Assembly (NCBI GenBank): GCA_035275065.1 | Contig: DATENM010000054.1 | Span: 1 to 64,000, forward strand | Source: Blastocatellia bacterium | Lineage (GTDB): Bacteria > Acidobacteriota > Blastocatellia > UBA7656 | Direction: 5' to 3' | Length of the DNA stretch: 64,000 nt | Shown: in pieces, positions 8,341-17,519 of the stretch | Layout of the letters: the number at the start of each line of letters is the position of its first letter | How positions within the stretch are numbered: position 1 is the stretch's first letter | Notes under the pieces: generated by a model | What the model saw: only the letters and a program-made list of their open reading frames with translations | Database searches by the model: none | What the model was told of the DNA's origin: nothing | Program-made: the position numbers and the translations under genes

Positions 8341-9788
8341 GGAAACTTGCGTTTTAGCCTGTAGCCAGAGAGACGCACGCCATGTTCATCTAGTACTCCT
8401 TGCCAGCCTTCCCTTGTACCTATCAATTCGGGTTTGTCGTATAGATGCCATCGCTCTTCTTGCAGCGTTAGCCGTGCGAATTTTTCACGCAGCGAGTGAT
8501 CGGTTGGGATGAATTCTTCTTTGCGGTGTAGAATTGGCGGGTTCTTTGAATGCGTGTACTCTCGGTACTGTACACGAAAAGTTTGCAGGTGAACGACGAG
8601 CGAGGCCGCCAATGCTGGATGTGGGTCTCGTTCAAATTTGGGGTAAGACAAATAAGAAACCTGTGGCGTGTTGCGGTGGAGCTTGATTATGTTCGCACCT
8701 TCAACAGCGCCGATGTAAGCGCGAGCACAGCCCTCATAGACACGCAGTACCGGCGGCAGATGAGCAAGTGCAGTGATGTGAACGTAAAGCGCGCTAGGGG
8801 TCAGCTTTCCAACGCTCCCGCTTCTGTAGGCTTCGTCAAGAAGTTCTCTGTTGCCAGCAGCAAAAAGTAATTCGTCAGCCTTAACACAAGCGCGATTATA
8901 TGTCGAAAAAAACGCGCGAACATCGAGTTGAAGGCTACACGAAAGTTGCGAGAATCGAGGACGCCCGCCGAACCGAGCCAGCGCCAGATAAATGAGCAAA
9001 TCCTGAGTCCGATCTTCGCGAATTCGCTTCCACTGTTCAGCCCCAGTTACCCGACGAATAACGTCAAAGGCACGGTTCAAGCTTCGCAATTCGTTGCGAA
9101 TGAGTGGGACCACATTTAACTCCGAATCATCCGGTAGACGACCGCGTGAAGCTACGAACTCCATTAGCGGTTCAAGCAATGTCTTGTATTGCTCAAAGAG
9201 AATATCGCTACGTTTCTGGCGCGGCGCGGCGGTGCGTCGCCTGTAGCGCGAAGCGACGAAAGACTGTCGCAATTCGTCATCGCGGAAGACATAAAATATC
9301 CCCGGCGCGGCAGGCAGGCTCGATACGTCAAGCACACTATCAATCCAATCTCGGAGTTCGTGTTGTTCGTAGTATCTCTGAAAAGTTCCAGTTCGCGTTA
9401 ACCAGCCATCTTCATAACGAATCTGGTTCGTTTCTTTCGCCTCTACAGTAAGCCGTGCAGATATTACTAGCAGTTTTTTAGTCAAGCTCCAGGCTTCCCG
9501 AAGGACAGAAGTCCTCTCCATGGGATTTTCAATAACATTGATCACGTAGCCGAGATTGACAATGTCAGCTAAATCACGCTGAGTTTCTGGGCGGTAAACC
9601 GGATCCCATCCTGCGCAAGCGATTCCCTGGCTACGGAGGTGCCGAAGATCGTCACCTTGTCCGCAGCCATAGTCAAAAACGTTGGTGTCCTGATTGATCA
9701 ATCCGTTTTCAATGGACAGCCGAAGGGGACGAGATAGCTCAGGACGACGGAGAGCTGTGCGGTGTCTTGCTATCGGCGTTGAGGACAT
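8325..9788 (-). CDS. DNA phosphorothioation-associated putative methyltransferase
   Basis: A 487-residue protein with a class I methyltransferase N terminus: FDYGCGQGDD (about residues 36-45, SAM-binding motif I), an acidic WDPVY motif II region, and NLGYVINVIEN as the motif IV-like segment. The long C-terminal half is a conserved extension. This architecture fits the putative methyltransferase family that co-occurs with dnd genes; its substrate is unproven. It is the last gene of the dndC-dndD-dndE operon: its ATG overlaps the dndE stop by one base (TAATG), implying coupling. Its 3' end runs 16 bases into the convergent dndB. Confidence 0.8.
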   Translation of the reverse strand: MSSTPIARHRTALRRPELSRPLRLSIENGLINQDTNVFDYGCGQGDDLRHLRSQGIACAGWDPVYRPETQRDLADIVNLGYVINVIENPMERTSVLREAWSLTKKLLVISARLTVEAKETNQIRYEDGWLTRTGTFQRYYEQHELRDWIDSVLDVSSLPAAPGIFYVFRDDELRQSFVASRYRRRTAAPRQKRSDILFEQYKTLLEPLMEFVASRGRLPDDSELNVVPLIRNELRSLNRAFDVIRRVTGAEQWKRIREDRTQDLLIYLALARFGGRPRFSQLSCSLQLDVRAFFSTYNRACVKADELLFAAGNRELLDEAYRSGSVGKLTPSALYVHITALAHLPPVLRVYEGCARAYIGAVEGANIIKLHRNTPQVSYLSYPKFERDPHPALAASLVVHLQTFRVQYREYTHSKNPPILHRKEEFIPTDHSLREKFARLTLQEERWHLYDKPELIGTREGWQGVLDEHGVRLSGYRLKRKFPQETS

Positions 9789-10180
9789 TACTTTGAAGCA
9801 GCATTGATGGAGACTCGTCTTGAGAAATCCGAAATACTTTTTATGCGTCGATCCGCAGCCAGATACCCAATTCCACGGTGCAGGTGGAGCCGAAACTGCG
9901 CGGTCAATACTTCATCCGCAGTGCCTAGCCCATCAAGTCGACACCTCTCCTTAAGAAGAGCCAAATAGATTTCAGAGTACTGGCCACCAAAGACCTTCCA
10001 AGACATCTCTACCGAGCTATCTGAAGGAATCCTTGCTGATGGGGGGATGCCTGGTTCCGCTAGCGACAGACAAAACGCCCAGCGGCACAGCACATTCCAA
10101 TGCTGAATCTTAGTCGAGCGCTTCAATTTGATGAGTTGATCTTTGGCCTGCTGCGAAAGGTATATATTATCAATTGGCAT
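9788..10180 (-). CDS. dndE: DNA sulfur modification protein DndE
   Basis: A 130-residue basic protein matching DndE in size and in the conserved pattern LSQQAKDQLIKLKRSTKI near the start, then CRWAFCLSLAEPG and an F-G-QY segment, with a late LHRGIGYL block. DndE is a small protein of the modification complex (DndCDE) that binds nicked DNA. It lies 12 bases after dndD, and its stop overlaps the methyltransferase start. Both the order dndC-dndD-dndE and the length are normal for the family. Confidence 0.9.
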   Translation of the reverse strand: MPIDNIYLSQQAKDQLIKLKRSTKIQHWNVLCRWAFCLSLAEPGIPPSARIPSDSSVEMSWKVFGGQYSEIYLALLKERCRLDGLGTADEVLTAQFRLHLHRGIGYLAADRRIKSISDFSRRVSINAASK

Positions 10181-10192
10181 GGCAAACCACCT

Positions 10193-12169
10193 TTACATAA
10201 AATAGCCAGGCTGAATGCGTGTTGCCCCGATAGAATCATCAAACTCCAAACTGTAGGAGCGACCTATCCAGGGCTTCAGCTTCTCATAGTACTGGTTGTT
10301 AATTTCTTTATCAGTTGACAACAACAGCACTTGATGGCTTGCGTGCGGGAAGTATCGCTCAACAAGGCGCTCGCGGTGAGAAGCATCAAGGCGTCCGAGC
10401 GGCGTATCAATGATGGCGGGCAACTGCCGATCAGCAGCGCGAGCAAGACCCCATAAAATCGATATGGCTAATAGTTGCCTCTCACCAGCCGATAGTCTAT
10501 CCGGCGACAAAACACGGCCATCTGCTCCTCGCAATTCGATGGAAAAATGTTCTGGGTCTATTCTCAAATCTGATACCAGCGACTCCTTATGAAGCAAATG
10601 CCGCAGGCTACCCATCACAAGGCGTTCGATCCGGGTCACGTGATGTTTTACTACCGTATCACGAAACTTCGCCAATGTCTGCCGAGCCTTCCGCGAATGC
10701 AAGAGCTTTTGCGAAATGTCTTCTTGCTCAAAATCTTGTTCTACGGCTTTTTCAATCTGAGCAATCAGGCTGGCGTTCTTTTGATCCCGTTCTCTTTTGA
10801 CACGCTCAATTTCTAGCCCAAAAATCTCCAGCCGCCTGCGAGATTCATCAATTGCGGCTCGCGCTTTTTCACGCGACTCAATCAAGTGGGCGACAGTATC
10901 TTCTGCGGGAATGCTAGCAAGCTTGCGATCCAGATCAATCAAAGCGGCTTGCAACCCCTCTGCTTGTTGAAGCAATTCATCCACATGGATTTGAATATCA
11001 GGGAGTACCTTTGTCTGAAGCAATCGCAAACTTTCTATATCCTCAACACTCAAATTCAGGTAGCATCCGCCTTCTTTGGTCGCAACGCGACGACTACGAT
11101 CCTTAACTAAAAATCTCTTTGCGGCGTTTATGATTCCTTTGTCCGCGCCATGCTGTTTAATGTTTTCCAGAAGCTGGGCGTCTCGTTCAGCAAGAGTCTG
11201 ACTGAAAATCTCTGACTGGATGATCTCATGCTCCTTATAACATTGCTGATTTATCCGTTCGAGATACTCTACAACCATTAAAAGGGGGGCAGGACCAGAC
11301 GCGGTTTCCCTCAACTGCTCTTCAACTTCTCGTAAATTGCTTTCAATCTCCGCTCGTTGGGCTTCTAACGAGGTCTGCTGTTCGAATAGTTCGCCTCCTT
11401 GAAGGCGAAACTCATTCTCAATCTCATGCAATCGCTTTTCCCGATATTCAAGTTCAACACCCAATTCGTTTTGTTGTCTTACAAGCTCTTCAAGATGCTT
11501 TTCCAATCTGTTTACTGCCGCTTGTGCATCTTCAATCTGCCGACGGTCTACATCTGTTTTTAGGGAAATTTGTTTCCGTCTTTCAAAAACAATCAGATCC
11601 GTCGTCAGGCGTTCTACAATATCCAGCCCAAGTAGGGAGCGAATAGCCGTTGATAACAACTGAGCAGAGTTTTCAAAATCCGCTAAACTTTCAATCTTCT
11701 CTCCGTCAAAAAAGAAAAGATGAGAGATGCGCAGAGGCATAAACGCTTCTACCTGCTCATTCCATGACCCTGCAAGAACTCGGTCCACCGTTCCATCGCG
11801 CAGAACCTCCATGCGTTCCTTGACTCCATTTCCATTCACCGACCAGGAACGATGGATGCGGTATACGTGTTCTTCACCGTCGGAATTATGACGAAACTGA
11901 ACTTCTAACGATGCACCTTCAGATGGGTCTGTTGCGCGATGTATGCAACGGCGCAGATATTCATCATAAGCGAGAACTCCCCTGTTTGAGCAGCGCGCGA
12001 GTTTCCCATAGAGCGCAAGTTGTAAAGCATCTAGAAAAGTTGTTTTTCCAGCCCCATTAAGTCCTCCTAGAAGCACTATTGGTGTGCTAGGAGACGGAGG
12101 AGATAAACATAAGGACTGGCGCTCACCATAAACTCCGAAGTTATGAAGAACGATCTCATCGAAGATCAT
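10193..12169 (-). CDS. dndD: DNA sulfur modification ATPase DndD
   Basis: A 658-residue SMC-like ATPase. It begins with IVLHNFGVYG, Walker A GGLNGAGKTT (about residues 34-44) and the typical ALYGK after it. Two coiled-coil arms follow, then the signature LSAGERQLLAIS and Walker B LPAIIDTPLGRLD near the end. DndD provides ATPase activity to the DndCDE phosphorothioation complex. Length and motif spacing are normal for DndD, and it is 11 bases downstream of dndC. The paralogous ATPase of the restriction arm is at 3904-5841; the two differ most in the hinge, where this one lacks the CxC hook-like motif. Confidence 0.9.
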   Translation of the reverse strand: MIFDEIVLHNFGVYGERQSLCLSPPSPSTPIVLLGGLNGAGKTTFLDALQLALYGKLARCSNRGVLAYDEYLRRCIHRATDPSEGASLEVQFRHNSDGEEHVYRIHRSWSVNGNGVKERMEVLRDGTVDRVLAGSWNEQVEAFMPLRISHLFFFDGEKIESLADFENSAQLLSTAIRSLLGLDIVERLTTDLIVFERRKQISLKTDVDRRQIEDAQAAVNRLEKHLEELVRQQNELGVELEYREKRLHEIENEFRLQGGELFEQQTSLEAQRAEIESNLREVEEQLRETASGPAPLLMVVEYLERINQQCYKEHEIIQSEIFSQTLAERDAQLLENIKQHGADKGIINAAKRFLVKDRSRRVATKEGGCYLNLSVEDIESLRLLQTKVLPDIQIHVDELLQQAEGLQAALIDLDRKLASIPAEDTVAHLIESREKARAAIDESRRRLEIFGLEIERVKRERDQKNASLIAQIEKAVEQDFEQEDISQKLLHSRKARQTLAKFRDTVVKHHVTRIERLVMGSLRHLLHKESLVSDLRIDPEHFSIELRGADGRVLSPDRLSAGERQLLAISILWGLARAADRQLPAIIDTPLGRLDASHRERLVERYFPHASHQVLLLSTDKEINNQYYEKLKPWIGRSYSLEFDDSIGATRIQPGYFM

Positions 12170-12180
12170 GAATGGCCTTT

Positions 12181-13716
12181 CTAATCAGAGTTGGTTGCTG
12201 AGGTAGAAGAGTCTTCTGTGTTGCTGATGTGGAGGAAAGACAATTGCTCATACTTTCCCTCCTTAGCGGTTACCATTGCCTGATGGCGGCGGCGGGCACG
12301 CTCAATAGCATCTTCTTCCCCGCTATAAAAGTTTCGTTGAAACGCCTGTTCTATGGCATCGTACAACCCTGCACGTCTTGCCATAGTGCGATAGCGTCCT
12401 TCTACATCGAGTAACTCGCGGATCAATTCGAAATGCAAATGGTCTTCGCCACAGGTTTCTCGAAGCAGAGACATTTCATCAACCCCGAAAGCTGAGTTAT
12501 CACTTATCGGTTTGCCAGAGAATGGTTGTCCAACAATGTCCTCATAAATACGTGGCAGGCTGTCTTCTATTTCGTGCTTTTCGACCACCCAGATTCGCCG
12601 AATCTCACTCAATTCATCAAGTGTGATCAACTCAATATCTCTGACACTAGGCGGCCCGTTCTTGCGAACAAAATTTTGCGCTTCAAGCACTCTTCGAAGC
12701 CACATTTCCCGCGTAGATTGAGTGTAGGGACCAGGAATGGGGCGGTCATAATAAAGCTGGACAAGACCGCTCATTCTGCGAAAATCGCGCAGATGGCGGT
12801 CATCCTGAGTGTCGAGCGCATTTCGTAGCTCAAGGAGGGGGAGCATCCACTCTTTCTCTGCATCGTTCTGAATCATTGCGTGCATTGACCGATCCTGATC
12901 GACAAGAGTACAGACCCAGCACCCGAAGCGGCTGTCGCCGCAGCTTGGTGTGGTTGTATCCACGACAAGAGGACATTCGCCATCCGAAGATGCGCCTTGG
13001 TACATAGTCAATAAATCCTTGTTGTTATACCCCCAAGGATTCGCAATCTGCATAAGAAAAAGCCATACGTCGTCGTTGGACCAATCTTCAATAGGGCTAA
13101 ACACAAGGCTGTTAGGAAGAGCTATATTAGGACTAAGACGTTCACGAACACGCTGACGTTCTAGCCTCGTCATGAGGAGAGATCTAGCGGCACTTTCGGC
13201 CTTTCGAGTTCCAAGTATAAGAATGACTTCCCCATTTTCGCGCACAACATTTTTGATAAAGGCGTTTGATGGGGCGATTTTTAATCTTTCCGTACACCAC
13301 CTAAATTTTGGACGAGGAGCTGGATAGCCACGCCCTATAAGATTCACGAAAAATGTGTCTCTAATTTCTGGTGTTAGTCGGTGAGGGTAGATTGGAAGGC
13401 CCTGTTTGCTCGCAGCACGATTCATGGTTTCAAGTGATTGAGATACCCAAGCCGCTACTATAGGGTTTTCAACAAGCGTGTCCGTGCTGATAACATGAAC
13501 CGACTTTGATCTCTTTTTTCGACTCAAATCAGATAGAGCAAGCCAAACTAATTGGAGGGTGGCAGAAGAGTCTTTTCCGCCACTATACCCTACAACCCAA
13601 GGAATATTGTCTGCAAGGTAGAGAGTCTTTATTTCTTCCAATAATAGGGACACCGTCTTTTTGAAGCCGTGTTGATCGAATGCGGACTTCGCTTTTTCCT
13701 CTTTATGTTGAGCCAT
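12181..13716 (-). CDS. dndC: Phosphorothioation system sulfurtransferase DndC
   Basis: A 511-residue member of the PAPS-reductase/ATP-PPase family. The PP-loop SGGKDSS sits at residues 45-51. Cys141 follows in RWCTERLK, and a cluster of Cys248, Cys259, Cys266 and Cys269 (GCWVC) is right for the iron-sulfur site of DndC. The enzyme activates the DNA backbone with ATP and takes sulfur delivered by DndA. It is the first gene of the minus-strand modification operon, divergent from dndA across 352 bases of regulatory DNA. Confidence 0.93.
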   Translation of the reverse strand: MAQHKEEKAKSAFDQHGFKKTVSLLLEEIKTLYLADNIPWVVGYSGGKDSSATLQLVWLALSDLSRKKRSKSVHVISTDTLVENPIVAAWVSQSLETMNRAASKQGLPIYPHRLTPEIRDTFFVNLIGRGYPAPRPKFRWCTERLKIAPSNAFIKNVVRENGEVILILGTRKAESAARSLLMTRLERQRVRERLSPNIALPNSLVFSPIEDWSNDDVWLFLMQIANPWGYNNKDLLTMYQGASSDGECPLVVDTTTPSCGDSRFGCWVCTLVDQDRSMHAMIQNDAEKEWMLPLLELRNALDTQDDRHLRDFRRMSGLVQLYYDRPIPGPYTQSTREMWLRRVLEAQNFVRKNGPPSVRDIELITLDELSEIRRIWVVEKHEIEDSLPRIYEDIVGQPFSGKPISDNSAFGVDEMSLLRETCGEDHLHFELIRELLDVEGRYRTMARRAGLYDAIEQAFQRNFYSGEEDAIERARRRHQAMVTAKEGKYEQLSFLHISNTEDSSTSATNSD

Positions 13717-14068
13717 ATATTTTCCTTATCAGCCTTCGACCATCTAATCGCGCTATACTATTTATTCTCCATCAGCAAACTCTCAGATTGCCTGAAAGAG
13801 TGATTGAAGGGAGATACCTATTCATATCCTTAATCCAAGAACATTTTCAAAGAAATTTCCGCTTAGCTAGTGAGGGGCTTATATGTGTTCCCGTTAGTGC
13901 CAACTCACACCCTATATATAGTGCTTTGACCTGCCTATATGCCCATTATATAGTTACACCTCTGGGAACGTATAATTTAATCTTGCTCTAGCTGATGCGT
14001 CAACTCCCGGAGGGCGAATTCCAATAACGTTTTGAACGGGGCACCAAACGTCCACGTAAGGGGAAGTT
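13717..14068. promoter_or_regulatory. Divergent dndC/dndA control region with CTATAT palindromes
   Basis: This AT-rich gap serves both dnd transcription units. A sigma70-like promoter for dndA is visible: TTGACC (13926-13931), a 17-base spacer, and TATAGT (13949-13954). The spacer and -10 contain the inverted repeat CTATAT-n7-ATATAG (13935-13953). A perfect CTATATATAG palindrome lies at 13912-13921. A wider pair GTTCCC (13887-13892) and GGGAAC (13964-13969) brackets them. On the other strand a TATAGC box near 13750 could serve dndC. The placement over the promoter suggests operators, possibly for DndB. This is inference from the sequence only. Confidence 0.55.
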
Positions 14069-15199
14069 ATGACTGTCTATTTAGATTGCAATGCCACCAC
14101 TCCGCTAGACTCAAGAGTCCGAGAAGAAGTACTACGTTATTTAACAGAAGAATTCGGCAATGCAGGGAGTCGCACCCATGAATATGGAGCACGGGCAAAC
14201 CAAGCGGTGCAACATGCTCGAGATCAGATTGCAGGTGTCGTTAAGGCTGAACGCGATGAAGTTATCTTCACAAGCGGGGCTACTGAAAGCAACAACTTGG
14301 CCATACTTGGCCTTGTCCCGTACGGAAAGAGTGCTGATAGGAAGCATATCATCAGCACGATGATTGAGCATAAGGCTGTATTAGAGCCTCTAGATGCTCT
14401 TGCTCAACAGGGATTCGAAATAACTCTTGTCTCACCTACCCGCGGCGGATGGGTAGATCCATTAGCCGTGCGCAATGCGTTGCGCAAAGACACATTGCTC
14501 GTCTCAGTCATGCACGTCAATAACGAAACGGGGGTGGTTCAGCCGATACCTGATTTGTGTGAAATACTAACTAATCATCCAGTCTTTCTTCACGTAGATG
14601 CAGCGCAAGGTTTCGGAAAAGAAATTGCTGCTTTACAAAATCCTCGGATAGATTTTATCAGCATAAGCAGCCACAAGATATTTGGCCCGAAAGGAGTAGG
14701 TGCTCTTGTCGCTCGTCGTCGGGGATTCAATCGCCCGCCTTTAACTCCGTTGCTTTTTGGCGGTGGGCAAGAGCGTGGTTTGCGACCTGGAACGCTTCCT
14801 GTGCCTTTGGTGGCGGGGTTCGGTTTGGCTGCTGAGTTGGCATTGAAAGAAGTTCATCAGCGTAAGGAGGCTTGTCAAACTTATCGGAATATAGTTTTGG
14901 AGGCTTTAAAGCCTCTTCATCCTGTCATGAATGGAGATCCAACGCGAACTCTGCCTCATGTACTCAATCTCTCATTTCCGAACCTAGATTCGGAAGCCCT
15001 GATGATAGCACTCAAAAATATTATTGCGATTTCAAATGGTTCTGCCTGCACCTCGCAAAGCTATCAGCCTAGCCATGTACTTAAAGCAATGGGGGCTACG
15101 GATTCAATCATTCAAAGTGCTGTACGTTTATCTTGGAGTCATTTGACAGAAGGCCCTGACTGGAATGAAGTGGCTAAGATCATTGAGCGACTATATTGA
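14069..15199 (+). CDS. dndA: Cysteine desulfurase DndA
   Basis: A 376-residue PLP enzyme of the NifS/IscS class. The Schiff-base lysine is Lys203 in SSHKIFGPKG, with HVDAAQ upstream for PLP contact. The catalytic cysteine is Cys327 in SNGSACTSQ. It takes sulfur from L-cysteine and supplies it to DndC. It is transcribed alone, divergent from dndC; GGGGAAG lies just before the ATG. The location within the island favours DndA over a housekeeping IscS, and IscU or other iron-sulfur assembly genes are absent. Confidence 0.9.
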   Translation: MTVYLDCNATTPLDSRVREEVLRYLTEEFGNAGSRTHEYGARANQAVQHARDQIAGVVKAERDEVIFTSGATESNNLAILGLVPYGKSADRKHIISTMIEHKAVLEPLDALAQQGFEITLVSPTRGGWVDPLAVRNALRKDTLLVSVMHVNNETGVVQPIPDLCEILTNHPVFLHVDAAQGFGKEIAALQNPRIDFISISSHKIFGPKGVGALVARRRGFNRPPLTPLLFGGGQERGLRPGTLPVPLVAGFGLAAELALKEVHQRKEACQTYRNIVLEALKPLHPVMNGDPTRTLPHVLNLSFPNLDSEALMIALKNIIAISNGSACTSQSYQPSHVLKAMGATDSIIQSAVRLSWSHLTEGPDWNEVAKIIERLY

Positions 15200-15508
15200 G
15201 TTGATCTTCATCATTATGGGCGCAGTACTGATCCAGTCCCCAATAATTGGAAATGTAAAATTAAGTGGAACCCCACCACATCAGCTTGAGTTGTTGATTT
15301 CAAAGCCCTTCTTGACTATCCAACTAAAAAGTATCCGAACCATTGCCATAACATCACTTGATTCCATTCAGGGATTTTTGAAGTGCTGACTTGTACAAGC
15401 TATTGATGTTAGTAGGCAAGCAGCACTCAGGGTTGAATTACTCTCTACTTATACTGAACCCTATCGTCGTACACTGTCACTTATCCTGTGCGCGTCTTGC
15501 CTCTCATT
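15200..15508. other. Intergenic DNA after dndA, nothing recognised
   Basis: About 310 bases without a supported gene or RNA. It separates the Dnd island from a remnant gene copy and may contain the dndA terminator, but I see no clear hairpin followed by a T run. Confidence 0.4.
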
Positions 15509-15782
15509 TGCGACACGTTCAGTCGCCAATCTCATCCAAATATTTCCGAATGGTCTGCGCCCGATAGATGGCATCGATCATCTGGCTCTCTAAGACATTG
15601 CGCGGCTGCCACTCGGCAATGTACTTCTCGCGCAACACCAGAAACCTTGCCCGTGAGATGGCCCGGTGATCTCCCACCGCAACCGAGGCCGCCCGCTGGC
15701 CGCTTTCCAACTCATCAGTTACGAGCATATTCCCTGAGGCGCTCCCAGAGGATGGCGAAGCTACCCGGCTGTTGCTCCTCTT
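15509..15782 (-). pseudogene. Truncated duplicate of the orphan gene at 16668-17519
   Basis: Read on the minus strand, this stretch copies the central part of the intact gene (ESGQRAASVAVGDHRAIS, LVLREKYI, WQPRNVLESQMIDAI are all shared). It has no start or end, and a 4-base insertion (AACT near 15722) breaks the frame relative to the intact copy. It ends abruptly where sequence upstream of the DUF4160 gene begins. This is a partial duplication or recombination scar inside the mobile region. Confidence 0.8.
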
Positions 15783-15885
15783 AAGCTGCTTCCTTGTGTT
15801 GCAAGCTCAAACAAAGTGCCGATTCCCTGGCGTTTGCGAAGCTTCTCTTGATAAACCCAACCGCTTCGGTTTATTATTCCTTTGG

Positions 15886-16116
15886 ATGCCAACAGTATTG
15901 CGACAGGACGGATTCGAGTTCGTGATTTACACGAACGATCACACGCCGATGCATGTTCATGTGTTCAAAGGCGACGATGAAGTGAAGATTAATCTGTTGC
16001 CTGTCACAGTGGTTGAGAGTTGGAATATGAAGAAATCCGATGCTCGCAAAGCCAAGCAGATTACCATCAAGCAGCAAGATTTCTTAATAGAGATGTGGAG
16101 AGAAATTCATGGCTAA
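15886..16116 (+). CDS. DUF4160 family small protein
   Basis: A 76-residue protein starting MPTVLRQDGFEF, with the diagnostic DHTPMHVHV segment, matching DUF4160 in length and motif. The ATG at 15886 is preferred to any upstream start because the family begins with MPT. Its stop lies inside the next gene: the two overlap by 8 bases (ATGGCTAA). DUF4160 genes are very often paired with DUF2442 genes, as here, in an arrangement that looks like a toxin-antitoxin or regulatory module, but the biochemical role is unproven. Confidence 0.8.
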   Translation: MPTVLRQDGFEFVIYTNDHTPMHVHVFKGDDEVKINLLPVTVVESWNMKKSDARKAKQITIKQQDFLIEMWREIHG

Positions 16117-16540
16117 GGATAGCTTTGATCTTGAGTTCAAGCGCGCTGTCCGGGCGGCGAAAGAATCTGATGCGGCGGAACCGCGCGCGGCGGCAGCGCG
16201 CTATGATCGCAAGACAAACCGCATTGTGGTTGACCTTCGCAATGGTGCGAGCTTTATGTTCCCGCCTGAGAAGGCGCAAGGGCTGGCCGGGGCGTCGGCT
16301 GCTGACCTGGCTAAAGTCGTTGTAACTCTGTCCGGGTCTGGGCTGCGCTGGCCGACGCTTGACGCCGATTTCAGTCTGCCGGCACTGATGCTCGGCATCT
16401 TCGGCTCGAAAAGCTGGATGGCTGAAGTAGGACGGCGCGGCGGGCGTGTCACGTCAAAGGCGAAGGCGGCGACGGCCCGCGCGAATGGCCGAAAAGGAGG
16501 ACGCCCGAAGAAAGCCAGGGCACAAGCGACATCTAGTTAA
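16109..16540 (+). CDS. DUF2442 family protein, partner of the DUF4160 gene
   Basis: A 143-residue protein. The N-terminal two thirds match DUF2442: a short strand pattern with NRIVVDLRNGASFMFPP, then LSGSGLRWPTLDADFSLPALM. A basic Ala/Gly/Lys tail (KGGRPKKAR) may bind nucleic acid. The start overlaps the DUF4160 stop by 8 bases, implying coupled translation. DUF2442/DUF4160 pairs are common on mobile islands. The order DUF4160 then DUF2442 and the overlap are the main evidence for a two-gene module here. Confidence 0.8.
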   Translation: MAKDSFDLEFKRAVRAAKESDAAEPRAAAARYDRKTNRIVVDLRNGASFMFPPEKAQGLAGASAADLAKVVVTLSGSGLRWPTLDADFSLPALMLGIFGSKSWMAEVGRRGGRVTSKAKAATARANGRKGGRPKKARAQATSS

Positions 16541-16667
16541 TCGCGCAGAATTGGCCTGTGAGTGTTCAGATGCTGCAAAAACTTGCCTCAGAGAACCACA
16601 GATGAGGTTTTCATGGTGATGGGGCGGGCCACTGGTTCGCCGCTACCATAGCCCTGACTCAGGTGCT

Positions 16668-17519
16668 TCATTTTACTTGAACAGATTCTGAGGCCGGATT
16701 TATTTCTATATTCTCTCCCTTTGCGCCGAGTTGTTTGGGCCTGATAGCCTTTTTACTCTGCTTGCGCTTGCTGAGATTGCCAGCTTTTTTCTTTGCTGAT
16801 TTCTTGTTGTGCTTATTCCTTTGCACGTTCACCTGCTGGCCACCGTCAGCTGCAATGTTCACCTGCTGTGGATTATTGATCGTCACCGGCACCGCGTAGC
16901 GCCGCAGATCGCGCAGCGCCCGCACTGCCCGAATAAACACCCTGTCCCATCGCTCTGCTTCTTCGCGGGCCTCGCGCGCTGATTCGCTCCCGTCTATCCG
17001 CTTCTCACTGCGCTTGCCATTGTGTTCGACCCAGAATCGCTCGATCTCACATTCCACTGCGACCCGCTCAGTCGCCAATCTCATCCAGTACTCTCGAATC
17101 GTCTGCGCCTGACAGATAGCGTCAATCATCTGGCTCTCCAAGACATTGCGCGGCTGCCATTCGGTGATGTACTTCTCGCGCAGCACCAGAAACCTTGCCC
17201 GTGAAATGGCCCGATGGTCTCCCACCGCAACCGAGGCCGCCCGCTGGCCGCTTTCCAACTCATCACGAGCATATTCCTTGAGGCGCTCCCAGAGGATGGC
17301 GAAGCTGCCCGGCTGTTGCTCCTCCAGTCGGGCCATTGCTGTCCAAGTCACATCTTCAGGCGAAGCGCCGAGCGCATCCTCAAGGGAGTCGAACCAATGG
17401 CGGCCTTCAATACCGGCAGACCCTTGACGCTTTTCCAATTCAAGCACGCGCGCAAATGACCTGGCCGCGAGCGTTGTAATGGGCTCAATTTCATTTGTCT
17501 TGATAAGCGACTCACTCAT
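16668..17519 (-). CDS. Orphan protein with basic C-terminal tail
   Basis: A 283-residue protein of unrecognised family. The middle region is helical and charged (REKYITEWQPRNVLES, RWDRVFIRAVRALRDLRRY), and the last 70 residues form a Lys-rich, low-complexity tail with NNPQQVNIA and GGQQVNVQ strand-like repeats. It has no signal peptide. The start overlaps the stop of the upstream gene (17516-17827) by 4 bases, so the two form an operon. A decayed partial copy lies at 15509-15782. Such orphan pairs are frequent in mobile DNA, but I cannot assign a function. Confidence 0.6.
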   Translation of the reverse strand: MSESLIKTNEIEPITTLAARSFARVLELEKRQGSAGIEGRHWFDSLEDALGASPEDVTWTAMARLEEQQPGSFAILWERLKEYARDELESGQRAASVAVGDHRAISRARFLVLREKYITEWQPRNVLESQMIDAICQAQTIREYWMRLATERVAVECEIERFWVEHNGKRSEKRIDGSESAREAREEAERWDRVFIRAVRALRDLRRYAVPVTINNPQQVNIAADGGQQVNVQRNKHNKKSAKKKAGNLSKRKQSKKAIRPKQLGAKGENIEINPASESVQVK

